Of a DNA stretch of 64,000 nt, positions 44,065 through 55,815 are shown in pieces; the stretch's first letter is position 1, and each line of letters starts with the position of its first letter. Both the position numbers and the translations under genes were made by a program. The notes under the pieces are model-generated. The model saw nothing but the letters and a program-made list of their open reading frames with translations. It did no database searches and was not told where the DNA came from. The stretch comes from Zychaea mexicana (lineage: Eukaryota > Mucoromycota > Mucoromycetes > Mucorales > Lichtheimiaceae), in NCBI RefSeq assembly GCF_025766255.1, contig NW_026516842.1:1-64000 (forward strand), in the 5' to 3' direction.

Positions 44065-44831
44065 TATGATAACAGTAACCGCTGCAGGGTCTGAGTGTTA
44101 AAGCATCCTGTTAAATTTAACATAACAGGGTGTTTAACAGTGACTGCTGCAGGTGCTCTAATGATGACGAATAACTATATCGAATCATGGCACAACCAAC
44201 TCAAGACTGTCTACTTGTAACACCTTAGCAACAAACGACTTGGCCGTTTATTTTTTACTCTTACACACGGAGTCGAGTATTATTTCAAGAAAGAATGCGT
44301 GCAGGTTCTCAGCAATATCGGTCGTATAGGTTCTTTGGAGAATGAACTGTCCCATCGTCGATACACTGCATCTCTTATACATGCCGACGCACTTGCAACA
44401 ATGATCCGCAATCCTCAGGGTGGAATAATTCATTACTATAAATAATAACTATATATTATCGAGATGCAAATTAGGCAAACTTGACAGCTAAACTGCCATA
44501 AAACCAAAGTCAATAATCAAGAATTCGGTAGCCTTACCATAAACATCAAACAACCTAAAAGGTCCATACTGATGACACACCATAGGAAAAATGTGTGCAA
44601 AAATGTTCAAGAATGTGCGGATTTTGTGCAGTGTGCGGTTTTAGGTTCATTTTTGCACACTTTCACACACAGGGAGATTAATTAATGCAATAGATTTCGT
44701 CCCTGAAAAGCTCTCCTGCTCGATCCTTTTCTTCTTATACCCAGTGAGCATTGTCTCTGAAAGAAACTTCTCTTGTTCAATCCTTATACAAACAGTAAAA
44801 TACCTTCTAGCTATTCAAGTTATTTACAACA

Positions 44832-47800
44832 ATGCCTAAAAGCTTTGATTATGAGTGTCCCATCTGTGGTTACTTCTTTAACAATGCCGAGACCAATCAA
44901 ACTTCTCATACAAAAGCGTGTGGTGAAGCTATGGCTAGACGTGTATTTACTGAGTTGGATGATGCTACGTTGAGCGGTAGAAGTCAGCATGACGTGAGTA
45001 TGTTATTATTTATCTACGTCTACAAAGCAAAAAAAAATATAACTGCGATTTTAATGTTTAGGTGATTGACAATGTCACTGGGCCGAGTGAGGAAAGAGCC
45101 TCGCCTGAGCACTGGCTATCTCTTGTGAGTTCAGTTTATACTTCTTTGCGTAAATGTAAGAGACTTAAATTTCGCTGTTAAACTGTAGCAAAATGAGAAT
45201 GTCAATGAATTCTGTGATGACGGAATGGACCTTGATCAGGACGTTGATTGGGATATGCAATCTGATGGCCCGGTTTCTGATCAGCAAAAACGGGATGCTA
45301 TAATTAACGACAGTATGGAAGGTGTTGTCGACGAGTCTTTGGATATGAGTTTTGGTGCAAGTGGTGATACGGAACAAGTGCGATTGCCTGATAGACAATC
45401 GGATGAGGGCGGGGATGGATATGACACGTGCAGTGAAGAATCAGATAGCGATGGATATGACGATACGCCTGACGTTAATGCATTCTCGACAGCACCACTT
45501 AATGATGGGGAATATGATTACGACTTTCGCTTACATGCTATAACCACAGTCGAGAAAAATATACGATTGGCTACCAGCATCCACCAACTTGCTCTTGAGA
45601 GTAAAGTCCCACGCTCCTTTATGGAGAAGCTCATTGAAGAATTCAATGATTATATTCGCGGTCATCTACCTCTGCTACCGTCCCACTACAAAGCAAAACA
45701 GGCTTTGCTTAGTAACTACCCTGTTAAACCCGTTCCTTACGATATGTGCCCAGATGGCTGTATGATGTTTTCTTCACCTGCTACTGCGACTGATCGGTGT
45801 GATAGTTGCAAAAAACCTCGATTCAAAGGCGGGGATATCGCTAAACCGCAGCAACAGATGAAATACTTGCCACTTGCTGAACAACTGGCACTTATGCCGA
45901 ATGATCCGTGCACGAGACAGTGTTTCAAAAGCCATCGATCAGACAGCACAGATATGATGTGTGACGTTTTCGACGGTAAAAGCTACAAGCTGTTGAAGCA
46001 CTATGGGCGGACAGACGACAGTACGATTCACTTGGGCATGTATACTGATGGTTTCAACAAGAATGGATCGTCAATGTATATCGTCCATTCTATCATATTC
46101 GACTTACCACCAGAGATCCGTTACGAAGACAAATACCAGCTCCAAACTTGTGTCATACCAAGCAAAATCAGCCAAAAAAGCTGTTTACTTTTTTGACAGC
46201 GCTGTTGCAGGAACTCGACGAACTATCGACAATAGGAAGGACCGTTAAGACGACAGACGACAAGGATCTCGCTTTTAAAGCAATCCTCTTATGTGTTGGA
46301 GGTGACTTACCAGCAGTGGCAAAGATGTGCGGTCATGCAGGACATATGGCGAAATATGGGTGCAGAATTTGCGAGGTGTATGGCCAGCGTAAAAATGGTA
46401 GAGCAGTATTCTTGCCGCCATCCGATAACAGCATCCCTCCATTGCGCAGAAACGAAAATTATTCTCCATCCGAGCAAACTCTGGCGAATGCTACATATCC
46501 TAGTACAGCAGCAGACGACTCTTCTAGTGCTGAATCCAACGAAGAATCGGATGTAGAACTAGATGACGCTGGTGCTGGAGATACTGTCATTGATATGCGA
46601 AAAGGCCTTCTCGGATCTCCGATGGCAAAGCTTTCATCATTCCATGGCCCATTCTTTTATCCTAGTGATATTATGCATCTTCTCGGGCCGGGCGTAGGGA
46701 AGCAGTTTTACAAACTCCTGACAGGTCATTACGGGAAGACAAACAATCCGTATTACTTACCTCCGTCTGTCCTCAAAAAGATTGGTGCATGCCTGGAGAA
46801 ATCAAGAAGGCTGGTTCCTTCTGGATTCGCCGGTGATTGCGCTGATATCACCAAAAAGGCCTGATTTTATAAAGCCGTGGATTGGATACATTTTATGCAC
46901 TTTATCGTGCCGACTCTGGTGCTCGAGCATATCGACGATGTTGATGCAAAAAAGGCAGTAAAGAATTTATCACGACTGTACAACCTTACTTGTCGTCGAG
47001 AAATCGATACTGCTGGCATTAAAGAGATCAAAGAAAAGGCTAAGGCATGGCTCCACAGTCTATCGAATTTCACAGAACAGAACAAAATCACTCACCACGT
47101 TTTTACAATATCACAACATTATCTCTTGCATCTATATAAGCACATCCAGTTTATGGGACCATTGCCGATATATGCAGCTTTTTCGTTGGAGCGAGCCGTT
47201 GGCGTAATAAAGCGAAACATCACATCGAGAAAAGAACCTGCCGCCAATTCGCAGAATGTCGTTGTAGCTCTTGCTGCAATGAAATATATGCAAAGAAAGA
47301 AAAACGACGATCCACCAAGCAGCCAAAAAGTGATATCCACATCGAACGACGAATCGGCGCCCGAACTTTGGGGTCCATTTGACGAGAAAACAGTAATCGA
47401 GCTAGGGATCAAAGATGCTTTGGCTTTTTATTGGGCTAATCGTTTGGGCGGCTATGACAAAGTGAGTGTCACAGGCGATCAATCGGTGCAAAGAGCCAGT
47501 CGGTGCTTTGTAGACCAGCAAATCTGGGGCAGTATGTTTCGCCAGGACGAGTCTGATAGCAAAAGTCGAAATCGTTCCTGTGTTCGTTTGGCTGTACACC
47601 TGAATACTGATAGAAGCCGCAGCGCGAGGAAGAATATGAAATACATCACCTATTTTGGTGATGTCCGTTTTTTCTTTTGCCACGAGCATGACGGTATAAA
47701 GGTGTTGCTCGCTGCTGTTGAGGTCGAGCGTACTTTGCCTGATGACATTTGGCCATATAGAACGTCATCCAGCTCAACCAAACTTGTAGTTATCGGGATC

Positions 47801-47926
47801 GAGTCCTTGGTGACATCTGCTGGTCGAATAGTGAACGAAAACGAGCGACAGTATTTCTACTATCACTTTGACTCGTTTTCAGATAAAGAGCTGCTTACAC
47901 TCGATCCTAATTTTCTTTCTATTTAA
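44832..47926 (+). pseudogene. Tnp2-type CACTA transposase
   Basis: Exons 44832-44993, 45062-45124 and 45189-47926, all phase 0 with GT..AG. An N-terminal zinc finger CPICGYFF..HTKAC is followed by an acidic region (about residues 80-160), cysteine pairs (YDMCPDGCMMF, DRCDSCKKPRF), MYTDGF with the first Asp (about 46040), GGDLPAVAKMCGHAGHMAKYGCRIC (the Tnp2 D and C..C motif), MHLLGPGVG and QHYLLHLYKHIQFMGPL with SLERAVGVIKR, then a C-terminal domain with VRFFFCHEHDG. Damage: a one-base frame change near 46160 and one TGA at 46862-46864, where Arg or Cys would fit. Otherwise intact. Confidence 0.9.
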
Positions 47927-48145
47927 ACAAATTTTAAAAAGCATCCTTTTCCTCTTTCGTCTCCCCACTCCTCTTTCTTTTTGCTTCCTCGCTCTCTCTC
48001 TTCTTTCTCTTCCCTCTTTAACCCTCGACGTCAAAATACGCGCACGCACAGCCTCTTTTTATCTCCTTCATTTTCACTAAGTATAATCAGCATTAAGTAG
48101 AATTAGAAATCATATAGCGTCTTTTTATCAAAAACAATTGAACAA
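47927..48145. other. Convergent intergenic region of the CACTA element
   Basis: Pyrimidine-rich 3' flanks of the two converging genes. No separate gene. Confidence 0.6.
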
Positions 48146-48908
48146 CTAATGCCAACGCTGTTTAGCATACCAATCCTCTTCTGTCATCATTTGTAAACCG
48201 TCGAGTTCTCTATCCTCTAGTGACACTGTTGTGCGATTATCGACATCCTCAGTTACAACATCACTGACATCGTTGGCGTCGTACATTACAGGAAAACTAG
48301 GTGATGGGGGCGGGAGACAAAATGACGATGACGATGACGGGGTATCGATATTTTCACCCTGATTGTGTGACAGTTCTTGAATTGGTGGAGCCAGAAACTC
48401 GTGATCGGTACCATCATGATCAACTATCCAGATCTGATCCGCTGCTACAGATCGTCTAAAGAACCTAACATTGTAATGATAGTCGGATTCAGATAGCTCT
48501 CTATAGAGTACGTACAAATGTAAGTGCTTTTGCCGCATAATAGTCGCCGAAACACACCTTTGTTGTTGTATAAATCTTGCCATATCAGGATCGCTGTCAA
48601 AATCCCCTCTGCTATGCTCCTCAAGCAGCTCACGTAGGACTTTACTGCTATGGGCCTTTGAACTAGAACGTCCTCCCCAAGTAGCTTCAAACAAATCTTT
48701 TATACTAGGACCAATGTATGTTATTAGTTTCTTTTGTTGGTTTCTTCATGTTCTTTTTATTGTGATTCTAGAACGGATGTTATACATACAGCGAGCGTTC
48801 CCTGTTATACTGGTGTCGCATCAGTCGATTTACCATTATGAGCCTTTGGTCACAGTGTCTGCATAGTATGTCAGAATGGTCGCTGTTAGTGGGTTGGATT
48901 GGTGACAT
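48146..48908 (-). CDS. CACTA accessory protein with N-terminal zinc finger
   Basis: Exon 1 is 48908-48790 and exon 2 is 48704-48146 (intron GTATGT..CCTAG, phase 2), giving 225 residues without a stop. The start MSPIQPTNSDHSD leads directly to a zinc-finger-like ILCRHCDQRLIMVNRLMRHQ. The middle has VSATIMRQKHLHLYVLYREL and YHYNVRFFRR. The C-terminus is Ser/Pro-rich and acidic. I do not recognise the family. By position it is one of three genes within the CACTA ends, and a DNA-binding role comparable to TnpA is only an inference. Confidence 0.7.
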
Positions 48909-49350
48909 TGTTGCGTAGTACCAAGGCGGTGTCCAAAAGAAGACCAAAAAGAAAGAGAAAATAAAGACCTCAGAAAATTTAATCAACATGTACTTACTAA
49001 GGGGTATGGATTGCTGCACACCCAATCGGGAAGATATTGTCTGTGAATCTATGCATAATGCATCCCCTTCATTTGTTTGCTGGAAAAGCAAATCACCATT
49101 TTAATTCAATGTATTTTCTATCCTTTGACTATTTGAGATATATCAGCAAATGTGTATTATGTTAAAAATGGATACATAGTAACCACTAAGACATATGCGT
49201 ATCACATAAAACAAAAGCATTATCAGAAAAACTATCGCATTCTATTAATCAATCTGTATTGCAATAAGAACTGAACTTGGAAAGGAAAATACTAAATACT
49301 TCATTCCTAACGTGAATATCGCTGCTTCCTTTTTGCGTTTCTTTCTCTTT

Positions 49351-49444
49351 CACATCACCCACATACACCATGTACTCTGACCCAGCTTACATTAGAACAC
49401 ATCACCCACATACACCATGTACTCTGACCCAGCTTACATTAGAC
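49351..49444. repeat. 47-bp direct tandem duplication over a start codon
   Basis: cacatcacccacatacacca with the following ATG and coding start occurs at 49351-49397 and again at 49398-49444. Since 47 is not a multiple of three, translation from the first ATG (49370) gives a different, short frame; only the second ATG (49417) opens the real gene. Confidence 0.9.
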
Positions 49445-50663
49445 TTCTTGAAACTATTGGGGATATTCAAAGAAGCTTTTCTGAATACAGACGCAAATCC
49501 GAAGAAGATCGTGAGCAACTACGCGATATCATCTATCAAACGCAGGAAGAGCGCTCTGAAATATTAGAAAAGGTCAACTGTATGGCAAAAGAAATGGAAA
49601 CAATGAAGACTCTCCTGCGTTGCGCTCTTCAAGAGAACGCAACTAGTCCTGTTGACCTGTCGCATGTGCCAGCATCACGCTTACCGACCTTTCCTCCTCT
49701 CGAGCGTACTACAGAACAGCCAACGTATAAGAATAACAAGGGGCAAATCGTCGATATGCAATTTGGCTGGGACTTATTCAGGTCATTGTTAAAGAAAGCT
49801 TTAGGTTCTGGATACAAAGAACAATGCTTCAGGTTGATGAAAGCCAGCTGTAAACCACTTACGGAGCAGGCATACTTGACGCTGATGAATAAATACAAGG
49901 TTAAAAACAAACTGTTGCCTCGTTTTTGGAAGGGCGTTAGCACCAACATGCATCTTATTACTTTACAAGAGTTTGAGCAGGCAGCGCAGCCATACCTTCC
50001 TCTGGCCATGTGCGTAGACCACTGGGGGCGCGTCTATTTATCCGAAAGTTCTGGCTGAAGGGTGACAATGACTCCACGGATCGTAAGTAACACACTATCA
50101 AAAAAAGCTGGCTGTTTATGTCAACTATAACTTCATTGTTAATAGAGCAAAACCCGGCATCATCATCATTAACACCAGAAGTAGAAGCAGCAGTAGCTTC
50201 ACCATCGCCATCACTATCATCATCGTCGTCATCGTCAGTAGAGGCAGCAGCAGCGCCATCATATTCGTCATCAGTAACAGCAGCAGCAGCAGCACAAGTC
50301 GTCACAGGGGATGCTAGCATCACGGTTGGGCAACAGTAAGAATAAAAAAATCTTGTACCTACATCACATTACACGTTTCTAACTCTATAATTTAATAGAG
50401 CTGAGCGTCATCGTCAACCCTTGCTTCCGTTGCCGGATGTTGCTCATACGGATGATGAGGAAGAACAGCAGCAACCGAGACCAACAGCAAAGAGACAAAG
50501 AAGAACAGCTTCAGGTAGGCAGTGTATGTATGTACTCTTCAAGATACCTTAAACATATTCATAACTTCGTTCTTCGTTCTTAATGATTCTTCGTTGAATA
50601 GTGGCTCATGATACTGAGAACGAAGGACGGCGCAGACCACGCAAAACTGGCAAGAATAAATAA
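49417..50663 (+). CDS. CACTA accessory coiled-coil protein (four exons)
   Basis: Exons 49417-50082, 50146-50335, 50399-50514 and 50602-50663; phases match when exon 1 ends in the frame reading RKFWLKGDNDSTD. That requires one missing base in the G-run near 50025, otherwise exon 1 stops at 50056. N-terminus (MYSDPAYIRLLETIGD) is a coiled coil to about residue 75, followed by a globular part with DMQFGWDLFRSLLKKAL and LLPRFWKGVS. Exon 2 is a Ser/Ala-rich low-complexity linker and exon 4 ends in a basic tail RRRPRKTGKNK. No known domain recognised. An oligomerising, DNA-contacting partner of the transposase is an inference. Confidence 0.65.
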
Positions 50664-51270
50664 TTTTGGTGTAAGTATTGTTATTGTGATCTGCTTTTGC
50701 GTGTTTTCTGCTTGTATCGCTAAAATAAACAATTCCTTTATTAACAAGGTCGTCTATCCGCTAAACTTCTTTTTAATTACGGTAAAGTCTGTACTACTAC
50801 ACAATTTTTGTTCCTCTCTTCTTCCGTCATAGTCTTTGCATCGCCATCGTTCTTTTATTATTTGTTTCCCTATGAATATTCCCATAACAGATTTTTGTTG
50901 TCCTAAAAAAAAGAATAAAACGCTATATCCTATATCTATAAAAGAGCAATTGAATAGTATGTTTGGTCCAATGATAATCGGGAGTTACTTTCTGTCGTTG
51001 TACGGCTCGTCCAGTGAGAAGCCTGTTTTTGGAGAAATGCTGTTGTATCTACCCAATGAAACGCTAGTGTTACTCTGTCAGACGTTGAAGGTGTGTGTAA
51101 AAACGTACAAAACCAGCACAGTTGTGTGCAATGAGTGTGCAAAAGGATACATATCCTACACAAAGCTGTGTGCAAAAAATGTCCAAAAAACTACGTAGAC
51201 GCACATTCTTACACATCGCTCAAATTCTGCACATTTTTGCACAAATCCTGCACACTTTTTTCCCATGGTG
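50664..51270. other. CACTA 3' subterminal region
   Basis: An AT-rich portion, then many gtgtgcaa/ttgcacac motifs from about 51085 to the TIR. The open stretch at 50836-51198 runs through these motifs and is not treated as a gene. Confidence 0.6.
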
Positions 51271-51273
51271 ACA

Positions 51274-51779
51274 GACAAGCATAACAAATAAAATAGAGTG
51301 GGGTGACGAGGTACAAATATCCGAACGACAAAGAGTAAAATCTAAGTAACTATGATATTTAATCCAATGAGTTTTCTTAAATATGCAATCCTGTTTCCTT
51401 GAGATCGTGCGCCCGAATACATACAGAGAGTCCATCCTTGCGATCTTAAAATCAATACCAAATCAAAAGCAAGTAACGGGGAAGAGAGCTGTTGTTTTAT
51501 TTGTGGATACAAATGCAGTTTAAATACCCTAACTATCTTGTTTATGCAACTGCAGTCACAATAAGGGAAAGGGGCGAGTACTAGACAGAGTAATGTTTGA
51601 CATCAACAAATAAGGCCTTGGTGGATCGAGAGGGCTCCAAGTGATCCACCACAATTATGTCAAGCAATTTGAACAAAAAGAAAAAGGATAAGTAGTAAGT
51701 AGCAAAGAGACACAGACAATGGGGATAGGAATAATGATTACTACCAGGGAATCTTGAGTTAATTGAATGCTGTTGCGCT
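51274..51779. other. Spacer between CACTA and Ty3 element 2
   Basis: No gene. Hairpin with 8-bp stem ggtggatc/gatccacc at 51620-51650. Part may be the 3' end of the decayed Ty3 element. No LTR recognised. Confidence 0.4.
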
Positions 51780-54700
51780 CGTTAACCGCGAGCCACTTCT
51801 CGTCTAGGTCGACTGAGATATAGTTTAAGGCGATCGCCATAGTAAATACTAGGAAGTGGAAGGCCCTGCTCCTACAAGTAATAGGTGTCGTTACTGCATC
51901 TTTCGCTTATGAAGAAGGGTCCAGTTACTGAGGGGCCAATGTTGCGGTCATAGCAGGTAACGCAGTACTGTGTACCATGACTCAATCACCGACATAGTAT
52001 TTGCGCGCTTTCGTCGCCTTTTCGTCGTACCTCGCCTTCATTGTATCCTTGTATTCTCGCATATGGTTTTCCGCGGATAGTATCACTGCACTATGTATTT
52101 CTACGAGTTGGCCGATACGAGTTGATAGTAACTCATATTCTTCTTCTTCTGAATCTCGCAGAGCCGCTGCCGGGATATCTTGATTTGCTTCTGTACCGTC
52201 GTCGGTTGATGAGGGGTACTGTGGCTCACGTCCAAAAGCCAAAAAGAATGGTGTGTATTCATGGGCTCGGCGGGGTGAGGTTCGGATATCGAATAATGCT
52301 GCAGTCAGCCAGGTCTCCCATATACCCAAGTATTGTAGACCGATGCACTTGATGATGTGCCTAAGCGTCTGCACCATACGTTCAACTTAGCCCTGGCAGT
52401 GGGGATTGTAGGCCGCTCCTGTCTTGATGGTGATCCCATATTGCACCTGCATATATTTGCTCAAGTCATATGATGTAAAATGCATGGCATTGTCTGAACA
52501 TATGACATCTGGCACACCATATCTGCTCACCTACTGGAAGATAAATATAGCTGTGGCGTCGGCGCTCTTGGTCGCTGTAGGTAGGGCCTCGACCCATCCT
52601 GAGAAGCTATGAACCCCAAGGAGAATGGCGTTGTTTCTTTGAGCAGACATCAGCATCGTAAGAAAGTCTACAAAATTTCGGCTGAATGGTCCTCCAAAAG
52701 GAGGTTGCCATAGGTGCACTAGGGCTACTGGCTTCCTTGGACCAAATTGCTGGCAAATAGGGCAAGAAAGAACGTACCGACGCACTACCTCAAAGTACTT
52801 GGGCCAATAGTATTTTGTTTCGATGCGCATGAAAGTCCTTGCTACGCCTTGATGCTCGGCTAGTAGGTGGTCATGGCAGTCTTGCAACACATTCAGCACC
52901 TTTCCTTCGCATAGGACCTCTTACATGGGACTGGATGTAGTCGCTCTTCAATATAATCGTCTGTTGTGCCATTGATACGCCTTTGCTGCTCTCCATATTT
53001 CTTACCTTCGCACCGAGGATAGATTTGGATCGAATGTCAATGAACACAGGAAACAATTGATGGCCTTATACTTTTGTGGACTCATGCCTCCCCAAGGGCC
53101 CTCTTCTTACGCGGTTCTTCTTTTCTTACTGTCAGCGGTATTGGCGTCACATTGTACTATATGGAGCGGAAGATAGTTATCGATCACTATTTCTTCTGTA
53201 TCCAGTGGATCCATTAGTTTTTCTGGAAGTCTCGATGGTACATCAGCATAGACATTGGATTTGCCCAGCTTGTATACAATGTCGAAATCGTAGGTGGCCA
53301 GGTTGATTATCCAACGGGTCACTTTAGCAGACAATTCTTCCTTGAGTCCAACCAAAAATTCGAGAGCCTTGTGATCAGTGATTACTGTGAGTCTTCATCC
53401 CAATAGATACATCTGGAAGTTTTTGATAAAGTAAACCAGTGATAAAAATTCTCATTCGTATGCAGACCATTACTTCTTGCAGCTGGACAAAGCTCGACTT
53501 CCGTAATAGATCGGATGGTATATGGTTTGTTTATGGTCGTCTTGATGAGCTAGCAGTGCCCCTATGCCGATATCTGAGGCGTCTACAAATAGAAAGAAGC
53601 GTTTGCCATAGTCTGGATGGACTAGAATAGGTTCTTATTTCAGTATTTCCTTGCACTGTAAGCTTCGTTCTTGCTCATCGCCCCAATGATAAGCAACCCC
53701 TTTCTGCTTAAGCTTGTTTAGTGGAGCTAAGACAGATGACAGGTGGGGAAGAAACCATTGGTAGTACTGGATCATCCCAATAAATCTGTTCAATATATGC
53801 ACATTAGCTGGTTGAGGCTACTTGGTGATTTTGTTGACTTTGTTCTTTTCTATCGAGAATCGTTCTTGTCCAACGATATACCTGAGTATCTTGCATTCTT
53901 GGTTAGCCAATTTGCATTTGCATTTTGATAAGGAAAGGTTGATTCTTTCAGCCATTGAGTATTAATTCATAATAATAAATTATATGGTAAAGCACTAATT
54001 TATTTATTATTCTTAGTATGGTCAAGCTCTGAATCTTCGATTCTTTGAGCGTCGACCTAAAGGTCTAACCTACTCATTAATAATGTTTATAATGATCATA
54101 TTTAGATTCATAAAATTATAAAAAAAGTCTAAAAAATCAAGATTTTTTTATTTTTTTTATTTTTTACAACTCACTATCAATATTAATTAGTTAAAAATCT
54201 AACAAATCAAGATTTGTTGAATATTCAATTATTTATAATTAGCTCCCATTGTTAGGATGTTATTGATGTACTTTATATGCTCTTCTAAAGAGGAACTGAA
54301 GTAGATGATTTCATCGAGGTAAACAAGTACATAGTCGTAAAGTGCTTCAGGGAAGGCTTCGTCCATCCGTTGTTGCTATCCGGTATGTACTCCCTTCAAG
54401 CCCATACTTAACTGAGTCCACCTGTACTGGCCACAGCTTGTTATGAAGTCAGTGAGGTCCTTTAAGGCGTCGTCGAGTTTCAGCTGCCAAAACCCCTTTA
54501 TGGTATTGAAGATACTGATGTAGAGAGTTTTTCCTTTTTGAGCGAGGTAAAAAGGTGTGAGATATTCAGAATCGGGTATCTGGAATCTTCGCAGGCAGTG
54601 TTGATGGACTGGTAGTTTAGGCATAGATGATATGGGTCTTTAGCACCAGCGGCTGTTGTCAGTAGCACCTAGTAGTTGTAGCTGACTGTTCTCCCTGGGG

Positions 54701-54950
54701 CGTCCTTGGCTAGTCGACTGCTCATGTCTTATCTAGGATATGCTGTGCTATATAAGGCTTGAGTGGATTCATCCCATGACTTTTCTTCATCCAAATCTTC
54801 TTGGTCTGCTTTGTCATCCTATAAGACCCATATTGGCACCGGGTTGCCCTGTCTTGTTATTTTCACTTAAGGTTTCTTTGCCAGTAGTCGTGGTTTTTGC
54901 CTTGGCTTCGTTTTGGAGTCCTATTAGTAAGGCTTTACTTTCTTTGTACT
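51780..54950 (-). pseudogene. pol: Ty3 pol, element 2 (decayed, minus strand)
   Basis: Reading down from 54950: VKITRQGNPVPIW and KDPYHLCLNYQSIN (reverse transcriptase fingers, with the same long insertion as element 1), GQYRWTQLSMGLKG, VYLDE in place of the YIDD core, then after the AT-rich insert AERINLSLSK and LRYIVGQE; FVDASDIGIGALLA and ITDHKALEF (RNase H); HQGVARTF..CPICQQ, FVDFLT and HSFSGW (integrase); a C-terminal WETWLTAALFDIRTS segment. Many TAG/TGA stops, several at Trp positions (e.g. TK-stop-PQPANVH). No gag or LTRs found. The 5' part is lost at the AT-rich boundary near 54950. Confidence 0.85.
53958..54245. mobile_element. AT-rich non-autonomous element B
   Basis: Flanked by ccattg at 53952-53957 and 54246-54251. 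Removing it with one copy restores Ty3 pol reading ILTM-AERINLSLS, which aligns with VLSMAAKINLSLS in element 1. Ends are agtattaattcataataata and, in reverse complement, gagctaattataaata. The interior has a GC-bearing part (about 54020-54070, containing cttcgattctttgagcg). No gene. Confidence 0.85.
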
Positions 54951-55606
54951 AATAATACTTATTTAAATTATCTAATTTTTTTAATTGATTCTATCTAAGT
55001 GATATTAAAATTTTAAGATATAAAATTAAATATATACATTATTTATTCTATATTAATGTTATTTATAATATAAAAGTTATTAATCATTTCTTTTTACACA
55101 AATTTATCATATGTTAACCAGCTATTATATCTATTACTATTTCCTTTCTATTTTACAAAATATAGATATATATATTTTCAAATTTATAATTGATACTATT
55201 ATCTATTTTATATGAATTTGTCTTTTTCTTTTTTTATTTTTATGTAATAAATCATTATTATTATCTATATCAATATCTTCTTCTTCATCTAAATATACAT
55301 TATTACTTATTTCTGCAATAGAAAGGCTTAATATTTGTTTTTGTAAATCAAGTATATTATTAATATTTTTATCTTTTATGTTTTCATTAGAAAATACAAT
55401 ATCTAATTTAGATTTATTATAAATAAATGTAAAATTTTCATTATACCAAAACATATAATGAGGTTGTACTTATATCTTATAATCATTAACCATTTGCTGG
55501 ATATTTTTAAATAAACATGCAACGTTAAATTGTAAATTGTAATAGTTTATTTGTGATTTTTGAATAGCTGACCTATTATATTAAATCTATCAAATTTAGA
55601 AGCTAA
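54951..55606. other. AT-rich region
   Basis: More than 80% A/T. A minus-strand open stretch 55203-55454 gives an Asn/Ile/Asp-rich peptide with a basic end (KNKKRKRQ). Its composition resembles the AT-rich transposase family, but no motif is visible. Probably another AT-rich element whose borders I could not define. Confidence 0.4.
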
Positions 55607-55815
55607 GAGCATCCCTAGTAGTGGCTGTATCTGTAAAATAGCGATAAAAAAATACAGATTTTTTGACTACAGCAGTAGCGCTAAATAGAAATGCAATTTA
55701 GTTTATCTCCATGTGCAACACCGTTGATGGCAAATATAGCATCAATTTGCCAACGTACTAAAAACTTTTCTTCTTCCTCCCTTTCTCTGCTTTCAATAAG
55801 CTAGTTTTTTCTTCC

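Larger units (their letters stand above)
41407..44158. mobile_element. PIF/Harbinger transposon 2 (2752 bp)
   Basis: TIRs gagcacctgcagcagtc at the left and its complement ending at 44158. Flanking triplets are TTA (41404-41406) and TAA (44159-44161), one base apart from a TWA duplication. Carries a transposase (plus) and a Myb-like gene (minus), both damaged. Sits inside the MULE gene. Confidence 0.9.
40340..44445 (+). pseudogene. Mutator-like (MULE) transposase, split by PIF element 2
   Basis: Native parts are about 40340-41406 and 44159-44445. Readable: NVESIHVQLHKGRNCRDIR (N-terminal region), SVCIDATY with the first Asp (about 40858), GYPVAYMFTNN, QITIDCSIHEINAI with the second Asp (about 41052), CEFCVIQAWNR (the C/H..QAW motif), then FYNAIQMFQQEF. 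After the PIF element: TNNYIESWHNQLKT and RIGSLENELSHRR. The DDE-fold motif order and the NN.IESWH motif are typical of MULE transposases. Frame changes and stops occur throughout. The end at 44445 lies 130 bp before the CACTA element. MULE TIRs were not found. Confidence 0.75.
44578..51270 (+). mobile_element. CACTA-type transposon (complete, three genes)
   Basis: Starts caccataggaaaaatgtgtg and ends with the complement of caccatgggaaaaaagtgtg. 3-bp duplication ACA at 44575-44577 and 51271-51273. Both subterminal regions (44578-44690 and about 51085-51270) are dense in tgtgca/tgcaca motifs, as in CACTA elements. It contains a Tnp2-type transposase (plus), a zinc-finger gene (minus) and a coiled-coil gene (plus), all with introns. 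6693 bp. Confidence 0.93.

Noticed and set aside
50118..50339. Separate Ser/Ala-rich gene and its antisense Asp-rich frame
   Set aside because: This is exon 2 of the CACTA coiled-coil gene; splice phases join it to exons 1 and 3.
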